Source: an uncultured Bacteroidota bacterium
GTDB taxonomy: Bacteria; Bacteroidota; Bacteroidia; NS11-12g; UBA9320
DNA: 60,515 nt
Direction of reading: 5' to 3'
Assembly: GCA_937124965.1 (NCBI GenBank)
Contig: CAKZLB010000072.1
Location: 1-60,515 of the forward strand
Translations under genes and position numbers: made by a program
In this document: piece after piece, positions 36,949 to 46,224 of the stretch
How positions within the stretch are numbered: position 1 is the first letter of the stretch
Layout: each line of letters opens with the position of its first letter
Notes under the pieces: generated by a model
The model's input: only the letters and a program-made list of their open reading frames with translations
Databases searched by the model: none
What the model was told of the DNA's origin: nothing

Positions 36949-38199
36949 TTAAACAGTCTCAGCCTTTTGAATATCTTTTCCTGCGATTTTCATATGATTT
37001 GAAACAAATGGGATGGGTCTTCCTTTAATCAAAATGTTCCAGTAAATCCATTTAAATGCAAGCTTTCCTAAATGATTCATTCTGGTTTCTTCCAAGAGTT
37101 TTAAAGGGCCTATTCCAGGAATCGGGAATGTCCCTTTTACAGGTTCCTGTGTATAATTGAAATCAATAAGTAACGCCTTATCATTCCCAGTTTCAATAAA
37201 GCAGTTTGAATGACCATCGAATTTTTCTGTCAAAGGTTTTCCTTTAATAAATGATAGTATATTTTTTAGTAAAATTTCTGCTTGAAAGTGGGCAACTGAA
37301 CCGGCCTTAGAAGCAGGTAGGTCTGTTGCATCTCCAATAACGAAAATGTTCTCTTTTACTTTGGATTGCAGCGTTTCTTTATCAGTCGGTACATAGTTGA
37401 GATCGTCCCCAAAACCTGATCGGGCTATGAGTTCGTCGCCCATGTTGGTTGGAACTGTGACTAATAAATCGTACTCAACTTCCTTTCCACCGTAGTCGAT
37501 GATTTTATGATTTTCTGTATCAACGCACTCAATGTTAAAATCGGCAACCACATTAATATTTTTCTGTTTAAGCAGGTAGTCAAGTTCTTTAGTCGCTACA
37601 GGTTTGGTAAATGCACCTGACATAGGTGTTACGTACGTAATGTCAACTTTGTCGCGCATTTTTTTATTGGTAAAAAACGAATCGCTTAAAAAGGCAAACT
37701 CTAAAGGTGCCACGGGACATTTAATTGGCATTTCACAGATATGGACAACAAGTTTACCGCCTTCCCAAGATTTCAGTTTATCGCGTAAGTTCTTTGCGCC
37801 GTTAAACGTATAAAAATCAAAAATGGATTTATGCCACTGTTCACCTTCCATACCTTCTATTTCACTTGGAGCAATATCGCAACCTGTTGCGATTACAAGA
37901 ATATCGTACTTGACATTTTGCTTGTTTTGTAGAACTATGGTATTACTGTCTTTGTCGATTCGGTGTATTTTCTCTTGAATCAGTTCTACACCTTTAGGAA
38001 TGAACTCAGCAACTGTTCTTTTTAATTGTTCCGGTTGGTAAATACCGAATGGTAAAAATAAGTACCCAGGCTGGTAAAAATGGTATTCCTGATGGTCTAT
38101 AATGGTGATGTTCCATTGGTCTGATGGCAGAGACTTTCTTAAATGATTGGACATCATTGTACCGGCAGTACCTGCACCAAGAATTAGTATTTGCTTCAT
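36949..38199 (-). CDS. FAD-dependent oxidoreductase, sulfide:quinone reductase-like
   Basis: A 416-residue flavoprotein: FAD-binding ILGAGTAGTMMSNHLRKSL, the ATGCDIAPSEIEG segment, and CEMPIKCPVAPLEFAFLSD with redox cysteines at positions resembling SQR. A second dinucleotide motif VFVIGDATDLPASKAG is seen. It probably oxidises sulfide or a related compound, passing sulfur to the downstream DsrC-like protein. The active-site Cys near the C-terminus of classical SQR is not clear. Confidence 0.85.
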   Translation of the reverse strand: MKQILILGAGTAGTMMSNHLRKSLPSDQWNITIIDHQEYHFYQPGYLFLPFGIYQPEQLKRTVAEFIPKGVELIQEKIHRIDKDSNTIVLQNKQNVKYDILVIATGCDIAPSEIEGMEGEQWHKSIFDFYTFNGAKNLRDKLKSWEGGKLVVHICEMPIKCPVAPLEFAFLSDSFFTNKKMRDKVDITYVTPMSGAFTKPVATKELDYLLKQKNINVVADFNIECVDTENHKIIDYGGKEVEYDLLVTVPTNMGDELIARSGFGDDLNYVPTDKETLQSKVKENIFVIGDATDLPASKAGSVAHFQAEILLKNILSFIKGKPLTEKFDGHSNCFIETGNDKALLIDFNYTQEPVKGTFPIPGIGPLKLLEETRMNHLGKLAFKWIYWNILIKGRPIPFVSNHMKIAGKDIQKAETV

Positions 38200-38331
38200 A
38201 ACTGTGGTATTTATTATGACGCAAAATTACACGGGCTCTTAAAGGGCAATTATGCGATTTGTCGTGATTTTAGATAAAGAAGTATGACTTTTCTCATGAA
38301 GCAAACTACACCGCAAATTAAAAGATGAAAT

Positions 38332-38952
38332 TCAATCGTTTTTCAGCCAACCAGCAATGCTTTGACGATTACGCGTCAAGGATGGGTGTACCTCATGTTC
38401 CATCTCATCACTGCGAAAAAATATCATTCTACCACCAATTGGCATAATGTGGCGAACCTCATGGTCAAGATACAATGAAAGATTACCTCCGTCTCCATCA
38501 TTCCAATCTTGATTAAGATAAAGAATAATTGAAAATTGGCGTCCTTTCACTATTTTGAATTGGTCGATATGTCTTTTGTAAAAACGCCCCATTTCGTACA
38601 TAGCGTAGTGACTTTCAAAACTCTTTATATCCGTAAAACAGGTTGAATTTAAGTGAGTAATAAATCGATTAACCTTAGACAAGTAAATCAGTTCAAATGG
38701 GTTGATGCTTGTGTCATCAATCCACTTTATTTTATCACCTCTTACAGCTAGGTTTTGATGGAAGTCATTACTACTTCCAATGCCAGCAGCTACAGCTTCT
38801 TTTTTACGATTTAATTCATCCGAAATTGCCCTTAATCCACAAATTATCGGAGGTTCAAAAAAATCATCACAACAACCAAATTTATTGTCAATCAACCCTT
38901 GAATCAATGATTCAAATTGATGGAACTCAAAAAGTTCATCGGCTTTGTTCAT
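38332..38952 (-). CDS. 2OG-Fe(II) oxygenase superfamily protein
   Basis: A 206-residue protein with HxD (FYKRHIDQFKIVKGRQFSII) and a distal H plus R (MEHEVHPSLTRNRQSIAGWL) typical of prolyl-4-hydroxylase-like enzymes. It would hydroxylate a protein or small molecule with 2-oxoglutarate. There are no operon partners. Confidence 0.87.
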   Translation of the reverse strand: MNKADELFEFHQFESLIQGLIDNKFGCCDDFFEPPIICGLRAISDELNRKKEAVAAGIGSSNDFHQNLAVRGDKIKWIDDTSINPFELIYLSKVNRFITHLNSTCFTDIKSFESHYAMYEMGRFYKRHIDQFKIVKGRQFSIILYLNQDWNDGDGGNLSLYLDHEVRHIMPIGGRMIFFRSDEMEHEVHPSLTRNRQSIAGWLKND

Positions 38953-39019
38953 ATGTATTTATAGACAATTTCTAATCGCAGGTTTTAGCGCTCAGAACTG
39001 GGGCAAGTACGATGTATTT

Positions 39020-39044
39020 CTAGCAATAATTGCTAGCGTTTTTT
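39020..39044 (+). terminator. Putative Rho-independent terminator (plus strand)
   Basis: A 7-bp stem CTAGCAA (39020-39026) and TTGCTAG (39030-39036) with a 3-base loop precedes TTTTTT. No plus-strand gene is upstream, so its purpose is unclear. The surrounding stretch 38953-39312 holds nothing else I can support. Confidence 0.4.
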
Positions 39045-39312
39045 ACTTAAAATGAACCAGATTTAACCAGCAATAGAGAATTGTGATGTAATTAGTAAAT
39101 AGTAGCAGTTAAAAAACAAGGTTCGGCTTAAACCCAAAAGCGGAGATACAGGTTTTTGAGGAAGTTTTATAGTTTCAAAATTGAATTGTGACTAGGATTG
39201 TCTATGGAACTAGTTTGTAACATGAACTAGCAATTAAGCATGTGTCAAATAATGAGATTGGAAGTAAGTAGGTGTTTGTCCGTTTTTTACCGATTTATTA
39301 GATTATTAAACG

Positions 39313-39616
39313 TCAGTGAGAACAACGACTTCGGCGTTGATGCATACATTCACGAATAGATTCCATGAACCAAACAAGTTTACGTTTGCGCCTATTGTAT
39401 ACCGTACGTTCGATTTTATCACCCAATTCTGTATTCGATTATCCTAAATAGCTGATGATCAGAGTCTATGCTTAAAAATTCGGCAGCAAAATTCATTGCA
39501 ATTAACTCTCTGTCAGTCAATTTCTGACGACGAATTTGAGGTTGGTATTGTTCAGAGATATTTAAATCTGACAAAACACTTAAAATTTTGATGTAATTTG
39601 CGATGAAGTTGTTCAT
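39313..39616 (-). pseudogene. IS982-family transposase remnant, frameshifted
   Basis: The first 65 codons (39616-39419) read QPQIRRQKLTDRELIAMNFA, then AEFLSIDSDHQLFRIIEYR, which is the N-terminal IS982 pattern. The frame then stops. A second frame continues with ELGDKIERTVYNRRKRKLV and MESIRECMH down to 39313. A frameshift near 39430 and truncation after about 100 codons make it dead. No intact ends were found. Confidence 0.82.
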
Positions 39617-39797
39617 GTATTTAACTGTTTGATAACCAATAAAATAATGCTACTTTTTAGCACTTGAACAACTTCATTTTTCCACGTTTAAACAAATGCA
39701 CTAGGGGTATGTTTATTATATTTTGTATAAACAAAAGTTATAAATAAATTGAGTGTGGATTGCCTAACTCTCTTAGAGTAAGAATTTTGTGGAATCA

Positions 39798-40535
39798 TTA
39801 CGGCCTATTGCAAGAAAAGCCAGTGACTGGTTGAGTTAATAAAAAAGCCTTCCAGTAGTCAGGCTCAAAATGACTTTCTACTTCAGGGTTTAAGAGCATT
39901 TTATGCCATTGGATGTTTATAAATCCTGCATCCTGAAAAGCACGAACATGCGTTGTTTTGTTCAGGTGATAATTTATAATGTCGAAGAAATTGCCATTCG
40001 ATTCGTAAATACGATAAACTACATCATCGCCTTCTTTTGGTCCTTTATTTTCTCTTGTAAAGCCATACTTTAGGGTACTATCAACGGGTGCGTCATAACT
40101 GGGGTTACTATTTATGGTTACAAATCGACCACCAGGTTTTAGATGCTTTTTTATAACATCGGCAAATCGCTTTAGTTCATTGTATGTTTGAGCGTAATTC
40201 ATTAAGTATGATGCTGTTACAATATCAAACTGTTTGTCAAGTTCCAGATGTTTTACATCATGTATGTGATAGTTAATATCAAGCGGTTTTGAAGCTTCTG
40301 AATTACGAGCAAGTTGAATCATTCCCTCTGATACATCTACACCTTCAACTATTGCTGCTCCGCGTAATTTCAATTGTCTAGAGTAGAAACCTTCTCCACA
40401 TGCTAAATCTAATACTGACTTATTTGTAACATCTCCCAACGTATTGAAAAGAGTATAAGACTCAATAAATTGTCTCCATGGTTGAAGTTTGGATGCTTGG
40501 TACTCTTCCGCAATTTCGTCGTAATTGGTTGCCAT
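39798..40535 (-). CDS. Class I SAM-dependent methyltransferase
   Basis: A 245-residue methyltransferase with VLDLACGEGFYSRQLKLRGA, VEGVDVSEGMIQLARNSEA and HDVKHLELDKQFDIVTASYL. A GGRFVTINSNPSYDAP loop follows. Substrate unknown. It starts MATNYDEIAEEYQASKLQPW, as do many small-molecule methyltransferases. Confidence 0.87.
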   Translation of the reverse strand: MATNYDEIAEEYQASKLQPWRQFIESYTLFNTLGDVTNKSVLDLACGEGFYSRQLKLRGAAIVEGVDVSEGMIQLARNSEASKPLDINYHIHDVKHLELDKQFDIVTASYLMNYAQTYNELKRFADVIKKHLKPGGRFVTINSNPSYDAPVDSTLKYGFTRENKGPKEGDDVVYRIYESNGNFFDIINYHLNKTTHVRAFQDAGFINIQWHKMLLNPEVESHFEPDYWKAFLLTQPVTGFSCNRP

Positions 40536-40699
40536 GAAATTCTTTTAGTCAGTAGCAAGTTGCATAAAAAATGTTGTACTTCTCGTAAATACTTTACTCT
40601 GTGGAGAACAAGAGCAGTTTTTCCAGATACCGTTCAGTGTAGGCTTGTTTTAATTCCGACGATGTAAAAGACTTAAGTTCTAAATTCTAATAGTTTGCT

Positions 40700-41281
40700 T
40701 TACAAAGTGATTTTATAAACCTTTATTACAGGGTCGAAAGTGTCGAATTTTTCACAGTTTATGTTTTCCATTGATGAAATTAAACCTTCCGTAAAGCCAT
40801 TTTCTTTATACACTTTAAAGTTTCGATAATGCCTTGTGAATCTTTGGTCGATCCACAATTGAAAACCCTGTAAGGCAGTTTGGGGCTCAGAAAAACCACA
40901 GATTATTGACGTTTGAGAAAACTTCGTCATATGTTTCAATAATTCTTGAGCGTTTTCCCAAGGCAATACATGAAAAAGAAGACTTGCAACAGAATAGTCT
41001 GTTTGTGTTTCAGGTGTATTGTCACTGTTTACATCAATTTTTCGAAATTCTATATTCGACAGGTTATGCGTTGTTTGATAGTTAATCGCATAGTTAATTA
41101 AAGACTGAGAAATGTCGAGACCGATTCCCGATTTAATTTTATCTGACAACGTAAATAGTAAATCTCCATTTCCACATCCATATTCGATAACAGATGATTT
41201 AGGCTTAATGAGATCTTTGATTTGATTTCGAATTGGGCGCAAATATTTGTCAACCGTTCGAGCTTTAATCGATCCTTTCAT
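40700..41281 (-). CDS. Class I SAM-dependent methyltransferase
   Basis: A 193-residue protein with IEYGCGNGDLLFTLSDKIKS, IGLDISQSLINYAINYQTTH and VASLLFHVLPWENAQELLKH. It is shorter than the neighbour at 39798-40535 and shares little with it. The product may modify small molecules. Confidence 0.85.
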   Translation of the reverse strand: MKGSIKARTVDKYLRPIRNQIKDLIKPKSSVIEYGCGNGDLLFTLSDKIKSGIGLDISQSLINYAINYQTTHNLSNIEFRKIDVNSDNTPETQTDYSVASLLFHVLPWENAQELLKHMTKFSQTSIICGFSEPQTALQGFQLWIDQRFTRHYRNFKVYKENGFTEGLISSMENINCEKFDTFDPVIKVYKITL

Positions 41282-41315
41282 TTGTGTTGAATGCGTTAAA
41301 CTTCTTTTGATTCAC

Positions 41316-41702
41316 TTAAAAATCCTTCAAAAGTTCATTTTTCCGAAATGAAACCATTCGAATGATTAATTCTTTTGGTAGAGGTTTGTCAAGTGGAAAC
41401 TGAACGGATCCTTTTCCCTGTTTAAAATCTTGTAGCTCATCAGAGAACTCCTCAATTGTAGTTGGAAATGGGTAAAAGCTCACAAATTTTGCATAGCCTG
41501 CTATCATAATTTGTTGATCTCTCTTTCCGTTGGGAATAAGGGTGAACGACGGTACTTTATAGTTTAGCATTTCCACGGCATCTGGTGCCGCTTCGTTAAT
41601 AATAGTCCGTAGTTCTTGCAACTTACCTTGTACTTCATTAGGTTGTGCTGCAATGTAATCGTCGATTGTAGCATAACTGGGCATTGGTCCTTTTTTAGCC
41701 AT
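41316..41702 (-). CDS. DUF1801/YdhG-like protein
   Basis: A 128-residue protein with IAAQPNEVQGKLQELRTIIN, AVEMLNYKVPSFTLIPNGKR and KGSVQFPLDKPLPKELIIRM. This is the frataxin-like/iron-chaperone fold of unproven role. It lacks the CDGSH tail of the relative at 32177-32815. Confidence 0.88.
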   Translation of the reverse strand: MAKKGPMPSYATIDDYIAAQPNEVQGKLQELRTIINEAAPDAVEMLNYKVPSFTLIPNGKRDQQIMIAGYAKFVSFYPFPTTIEEFSDELQDFKQGKGSVQFPLDKPLPKELIIRMVSFRKNELLKDF

Positions 41703-41857
41703 AGGGTAACTTATGTTTGGATGAACATTACAATATAATAATCTTTTGGTAGAAGAAAGGGGGGAGGCCTACGGATTCTGATTTTCATTTTTGTTAAAAT
41801 AACGTTTTGAATCGCTTGTCAAAGTATCTTTCTGCCCTAGATGGGTCGTCATTAAAC

Positions 41858-41895
41858 AAAAAAGCGGTTCAAGTTTGCACCTGAACCGCTTTTTT
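41858..41895 (-). terminator. Bidirectional Rho-independent terminator
   Basis: A perfect 14-bp stem (AAAAAAGCGGTTCA at 41858-41871 with TGAACCGCTTTTTT at 41882-41895) around a 10-base loop. It lies 21 bases after the stop of the leftward acyltransferase gene and would also stop rightward transcripts. Confidence 0.9.
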
Positions 41896-41915
41896 ATGAT
41901 TTCTATTAGATTGGT

Positions 41916-42599
41916 TTATAAGTCGTAGATTCTTTCTCTATTCCAATCAATATGGTTTTTAATAACTTTTGCTGGAATACCAGCAGCCACCGAATTATTC
42001 GTAACATTTTTAGTTACAATTGAATTAATACCGATAACGCTATTCTTTCCAATAGTAACTCCTTTCAGAATTATAGAACGTGCGCCAATCCATACGTGAT
42101 TATCAACCTCGATATTTTGTGCTGAATTGAGTCTTTTTTTAGTCTCAATATCAATGATGGAATGAGAATCGCCTGTTCTTAGCTCAACGTCACTTGATAA
42201 CATACAGTCGTCACCAATTATAATCTTTCTGTTTGGTTCTGTTACAGCCAAAAGAGCAGATTCAACCGTGGTGTTCTGCCCAATTTTTATTTGACAACTA
42301 TCGTCCTCAAACCAAACACATCCAGCTTTATATTTACAATTGTCAGCTATTGACAACCTATGATTATTCCCTCGTATATAAATGGTCATGTTTGATAAAA
42401 CCGCGTTTCGTCCAATTTCAATTACATTATTATCACCAATAACATCGAAACGTACTTTCAGTAAAACTCCTTGATTGATAACAACGTTGTTTTTCCCTGA
42501 AATAGGTTTTCTAAACAACTCTTTAAACTTTAAACCCTTGCGTGCAATTGTATGCAGAAGCCTATTGTTCTTTATTAATTCTTTGACTCTTGAATTCAT
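41916..42599 (-). CDS. Hexapeptide-repeat acyltransferase
   Basis: A 227-residue left-handed beta-helix protein. Hexapeptide repeats run from about 40 to 210, including VWIGARSIILKGVTIGKNSV and AAGIPAKVIKNHIDWNRE. It would acetylate a sugar or polysaccharide, as in colanic-acid WcaF-type enzymes. It is a lone gene. Confidence 0.85.
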   Translation of the reverse strand: MNSRVKELIKNNRLLHTIARKGLKFKELFRKPISGKNNVVINQGVLLKVRFDVIGDNNVIEIGRNAVLSNMTIYIRGNNHRLSIADNCKYKAGCVWFEDDSCQIKIGQNTTVESALLAVTEPNRKIIIGDDCMLSSDVELRTGDSHSIIDIETKKRLNSAQNIEVDNHVWIGARSIILKGVTIGKNSVIGINSIVTKNVTNNSVAAGIPAKVIKNHIDWNRERIYDL

Positions 42600-42913
42600 T
42601 AAATCTTACTATTCAATTAATCTAACCAAGTCTATTTTTAACAACACTGTTATACGCCTTTTACACGCTATATTTTTTGGTAGCATTAAGATCAAATTTA
42701 AACTTTTATGAGAACAGTCTTATAATCAAAATCCTCCTTAATATGAGTCGAGTTGTTAGTTAAGGGTCTTAATAAACCTCAGGCATTGAATGTTTTCAGA
42801 CTTGGACAAATGGTATCAAGAAGACCGACCAAGTTATAACAATGTTTCTCTTTTATTTGCTACAAATTTGGTTGGTTGCCTTAGGCTTTTGATACGATTC
42901 TGTTTCAGCCATA

Positions 42914-44398
42914 TTAAACAACGTCTAAACGACTTTTTATAAACGACTCTGCATTTCGAATATGAGTGTTTTGTTTTTCAGTCGACATTTTATTAAGCGA
43001 AAAAACTAACATAGATGTTCTCGGATTCGAACGAAAAAAGTCTTGATGCTTTATGACAAAATTCCAAAATAGACCATCCCAAACTTGCTCCCAATCTCCT
43101 TTAGGATAATTACTCATTTTTTTAATATAATTTGATCCTCCAATATACGGTTTAGTTGCGAACGTGCCTCCATCGGCAAACAGACACATAACATATACAT
43201 TTGGAACCATGACCCAATCGTAAGCATCAATAAACAGCTCCATAAACCAGCGGTAAACCTCATCTGGATCAAATTCACAAAGAAGCATGAAGTTTCCGAG
43301 GATCATTAGTCTTTCTATATGATTACAATAGCTTGTTTGAAGCACTTTTTTAATCGTTTGATCAATTGGTTCAATACCGGTGGTTCCATCATAAAAGGAT
43401 TTTGGAATTTTGCGATCAAACCCCCAGAAGTTCCTAGTTCTTGAGAATCTGCCTTTGCAAACATACATCCCACGGATAAATTCACGCCAGCCAATTATTT
43501 GACGAATGAGCCCCTCTGTTGAGTTAATCGGAATATTCTCTTGTTTAGAAAATGAAAGAGCACGGTTTATTACTTCTGATGGCTCAATAAGTCCTACATT
43601 CAGAAGCGGTGAAAGAACACTATGGTTAAGGATTGAAGATTCTTTTACAATTGCATCTTCATATATTCCGAAGTCATTAAAGCGATTAGTTAAGAATTGT
43701 TCAAGCCAATCAGTAGATTCTTGATGTGTAACGGGGTAAAGTCTTTCTGTTGAGATGCTTCCAGGATTTTCTGGAAAATTACTCATGGTGTAATTAACTG
43801 CCTCGTCCCATACCTCCGAACTATTCGGAAAATGTACTGCTGGCGGCAATTTGTTTTTTGGATATTTTTTTCTGTTTTCATAATCATACGTCCATTTACC
43901 GCCCACAGGATTTTGTTCCTCATCAATTAAAATTCCTAGCTTTTTGCGTTGCTGTTTGTAAAAGGCCGTTTGAAAAAAGGACTTTTTATCTTTTCTGAAA
44001 AAGTTAGATAAGTCTTCTTTGCTGTTTATGAACTGAGGGTTTGTATGGGTAATGATTTTACATGAGTCGGAGAGTGAGCTAACGCGCTGCTCTAGCCAAT
44101 CATCACAGGGCTCTATCAGGTTTATAGTGTGAATCTTTTTGCTCACAATCTCTTCACTGAAGCATCTTATATCAGATAGTGGATTATCAGAATCAACATA
44201 ATGTACCGTTACGTTGAGGTCTTGAAGATGATTTTGGTACGCTTTCATGGACGCCCGATGAAAAGCAATTTTCTGTTTGTGAAATTTGAACTGCTTAAAA
44301 AAGAGGAACTCTTCAATAAGGTAAATCTCATTACTGTTTTCTAAGAGCGGACTATGCAGAAAAAGCTGATGAGGAAAAATAAGATTAATGGCATGCAT
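42914..44398 (-). CDS. Cryptochrome/photolyase-related protein lacking Fe-S ligands
   Basis: A 494-residue member of the PhrB/FeS-BCP family: IREFI-type region GWREFIRGMYVCKGR, TSYCNHIERLMILGNFMLL, DWVMVPNVYVMCLFADGG and YIGGSNYIKKMSNYPKGDWE. Cysteines that bind 4Fe-4S in PhrB (equivalents of C350, C438, C441, C454) are replaced (IEPIDQTI, NYPKGDWEQ, QVWDGLFWN). It probably still binds flavin and may repair UV lesions or sense light. The gap 42600-42913 holds nothing I can support. Confidence 0.85.
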   Translation of the reverse strand: MHAINLIFPHQLFLHSPLLENSNEIYLIEEFLFFKQFKFHKQKIAFHRASMKAYQNHLQDLNVTVHYVDSDNPLSDIRCFSEEIVSKKIHTINLIEPCDDWLEQRVSSLSDSCKIITHTNPQFINSKEDLSNFFRKDKKSFFQTAFYKQQRKKLGILIDEEQNPVGGKWTYDYENRKKYPKNKLPPAVHFPNSSEVWDEAVNYTMSNFPENPGSISTERLYPVTHQESTDWLEQFLTNRFNDFGIYEDAIVKESSILNHSVLSPLLNVGLIEPSEVINRALSFSKQENIPINSTEGLIRQIIGWREFIRGMYVCKGRFSRTRNFWGFDRKIPKSFYDGTTGIEPIDQTIKKVLQTSYCNHIERLMILGNFMLLCEFDPDEVYRWFMELFIDAYDWVMVPNVYVMCLFADGGTFATKPYIGGSNYIKKMSNYPKGDWEQVWDGLFWNFVIKHQDFFRSNPRTSMLVFSLNKMSTEKQNTHIRNAESFIKSRLDVV

Positions 44399-44509
44399 TG
44401 ATTTCGTTCCTTCGATTTTCGCTTTTTTAATTTATGTTAACTATGGTTCCAACGTGAATACCAGTTTATTATACGATGTTAACACGCAAATTGTTTGTTA
44501 GCGATAATG

Positions 44510-45487
44510 TTAGGTTTTTACAATTCTAAACCCGAAGTGGTTGTTTCCTCGGTTCTCAAAATCAGATGCTCTTGCATAAGTAAGGAGTGTTGCCGAATGA
44601 TAGTTCCATGAACCTCCTCGCCGCACTCTTTTTGCATCGGTTCCAAGGGAAGTGTTTAATGGGTCGGTTGATCCATCAGAATAGAAATTTGCATCATAAT
44701 AATCTTCACACCATTCCCAGACATTGCCACCCATATCATACAGTCCAAAAGGATTTGCGGAGTATGAACCTACTGCAACCGAATGTCCATCGGGATTAAA
44801 TGCTCCCGGGGTATCACCATTGTAGTTTGCTTTGGTTGAAGATAAGGTTCCATCGTCTGTTGGGTATTTAAACATTTGCCCGCCTTGTGCTGCATATTCC
44901 CATTGAGCTTCTGAAGGTAAACTCACATTATAATAATCTGTAAAGGCTTTTGCTCCATACCATTTTACCCAGTTTACGGGCCAGTTGGATTTTGCTGGAT
45001 CGATAACTTCAAATGTGGTTGATGATGAGTTAAAGACTATCCAACTTTTATTATCAATGTGTTCAGAGTGTCCATCACTTGTACATCCGCCAGTTTCCCC
45101 CAACTGTAAATATATTTGACCAGCATTTGGGGCATTTCCAACTCCTTTTACAGCAAATTCAGTATACTGACCGCATGGATCTTGAAACTGATCTTCTACA
45201 ACTTCAATCCATCCATCTGCATAGGCTGCGTTCAGAAATTCTATGTATTGTTGATTCGTTATTTCTTTTTCAGAAATCTGGAAAGCTGATAGTGAAACTG
45301 TTACTTCAGGTGCATCGTTTTGGACAGTAGTTCCACCCATGGTAAATGTTCCAGATGAGATGTTTTTCAGAACAATACTTGTCGGAAGTTCGCTGCTTGT
45401 TGGAGTTTCTGGAACAGGTTCGTTGTCTTCATTGCATGAAAAGGCAAATACTGTAATAAGTAAAATCAATCTTGGGTATAAAGTCAT
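44510..45487 (-). CDS. Formylglycine-generating-enzyme-like (SUMF1) lipoprotein
   Basis: A 325-residue protein with a lipobox (LLITVFAFSC) and the FGE-sulfatase domain: GTFTMGGTTVQNDAPEVTVS, SLPSEAQWEYAAQGGQMFKY, GLYDMGGNVWEWCEDYYDAN and VRRGGSWNYHSATLL. The cysteine pair used by true FGEs is not obvious in the active region, so the enzyme activity is uncertain. A related, broken copy is at 53443-54119. Confidence 0.87.
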   Translation of the reverse strand: MTLYPRLILLITVFAFSCNEDNEPVPETPTSSELPTSIVLKNISSGTFTMGGTTVQNDAPEVTVSLSAFQISEKEITNQQYIEFLNAAYADGWIEVVEDQFQDPCGQYTEFAVKGVGNAPNAGQIYLQLGETGGCTSDGHSEHIDNKSWIVFNSSSTTFEVIDPAKSNWPVNWVKWYGAKAFTDYYNVSLPSEAQWEYAAQGGQMFKYPTDDGTLSSTKANYNGDTPGAFNPDGHSVAVGSYSANPFGLYDMGGNVWEWCEDYYDANFYSDGSTDPLNTSLGTDAKRVRRGGSWNYHSATLLTYARASDFENRGNNHFGFRIVKT

Positions 45488-45644
45488 TATTTGTCTTTCA
45501 GTAATTATTATTCACTTTAAAGTTACTACTTCTGCATGATTGTTAAACAATATAAGAAATTGATTTATTCGCTCGAAAGTAGTTGTTTGGGGTTCTATTC
45601 ATATGTGGTCAAAGCCGTTAATTTATTGTCATCTGGACAATGTA

Positions 45645-46022
45645 TCATTTTTTTTCTTGACGTAAAATTTTCTCCATTTTACGACCTTTAGCCAATTCAT
45701 CAATCAATTTTTCCATGCGTCTGCATTGTTTGTATACGTCAAATTCATCTTCTATTTCTTCAATGCGATAACCACAAACGACTCCTTTAATCAAATGTGC
45801 GTTTGGATGTATTTTAGCTTTTTGAAAAAAAGTGCCAAACGTAGCTTTTTCATCGATAATTGCTTGCAGAGTACTTTGGTCAAATCCTGTAAACCATTCA
45901 ATTACTTGGTTGAGTTCTTCTTTTGTTCGACCATTTTTTTCCAATCTATTTAGGTAGAGAGGATAAATGGCTGCAAATATCATATTGGCTACCTTTTCAT
46001 TTTTATCTGCTGTAACTTTCAT
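45645..46022 (-). CDS. DUF2200 family protein
   Basis: A 125-residue protein with VTADKNEKVANMIFAAIYPL, KEELNQVIEWFTGFDQSTLQ and LIKGVVCGYRIEEIEDEFDV. Function unknown. It marks the start of the accessory part of the window, where small orphan genes dominate. The gap 46023-46224 holds nothing I can support. Confidence 0.9.
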   Translation of the reverse strand: MKVTADKNEKVANMIFAAIYPLYLNRLEKNGRTKEELNQVIEWFTGFDQSTLQAIIDEKATFGTFFQKAKIHPNAHLIKGVVCGYRIEEIEDEFDVYKQCRRMEKLIDELAKGRKMEKILRQEKK

Positions 46023-46224
46023 TTATATGACTTTTTAGGTTTTAGTGTTTTGTGGCTCTTTGTTGGTTGGAAAAATAAAACACCAGTACACAAATATGCA
46101 AAAGGTCAGTTTAAGATGTTGTTTAACGGAAAACTGTTTTATGAATAAGATGTCTGCATAGTCAAGTTAATGATTCGTGTATGGTGTATATCGACTTTGA
46201 TTGTATCGGTTGATTATTATTTTG

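Noticed and set aside
42600-42913. A gene in the 314-base gap before the photolyase gene
   Set aside because: Only short frames with stops occur on both strands; nothing beyond AT-rich sequence is seen.
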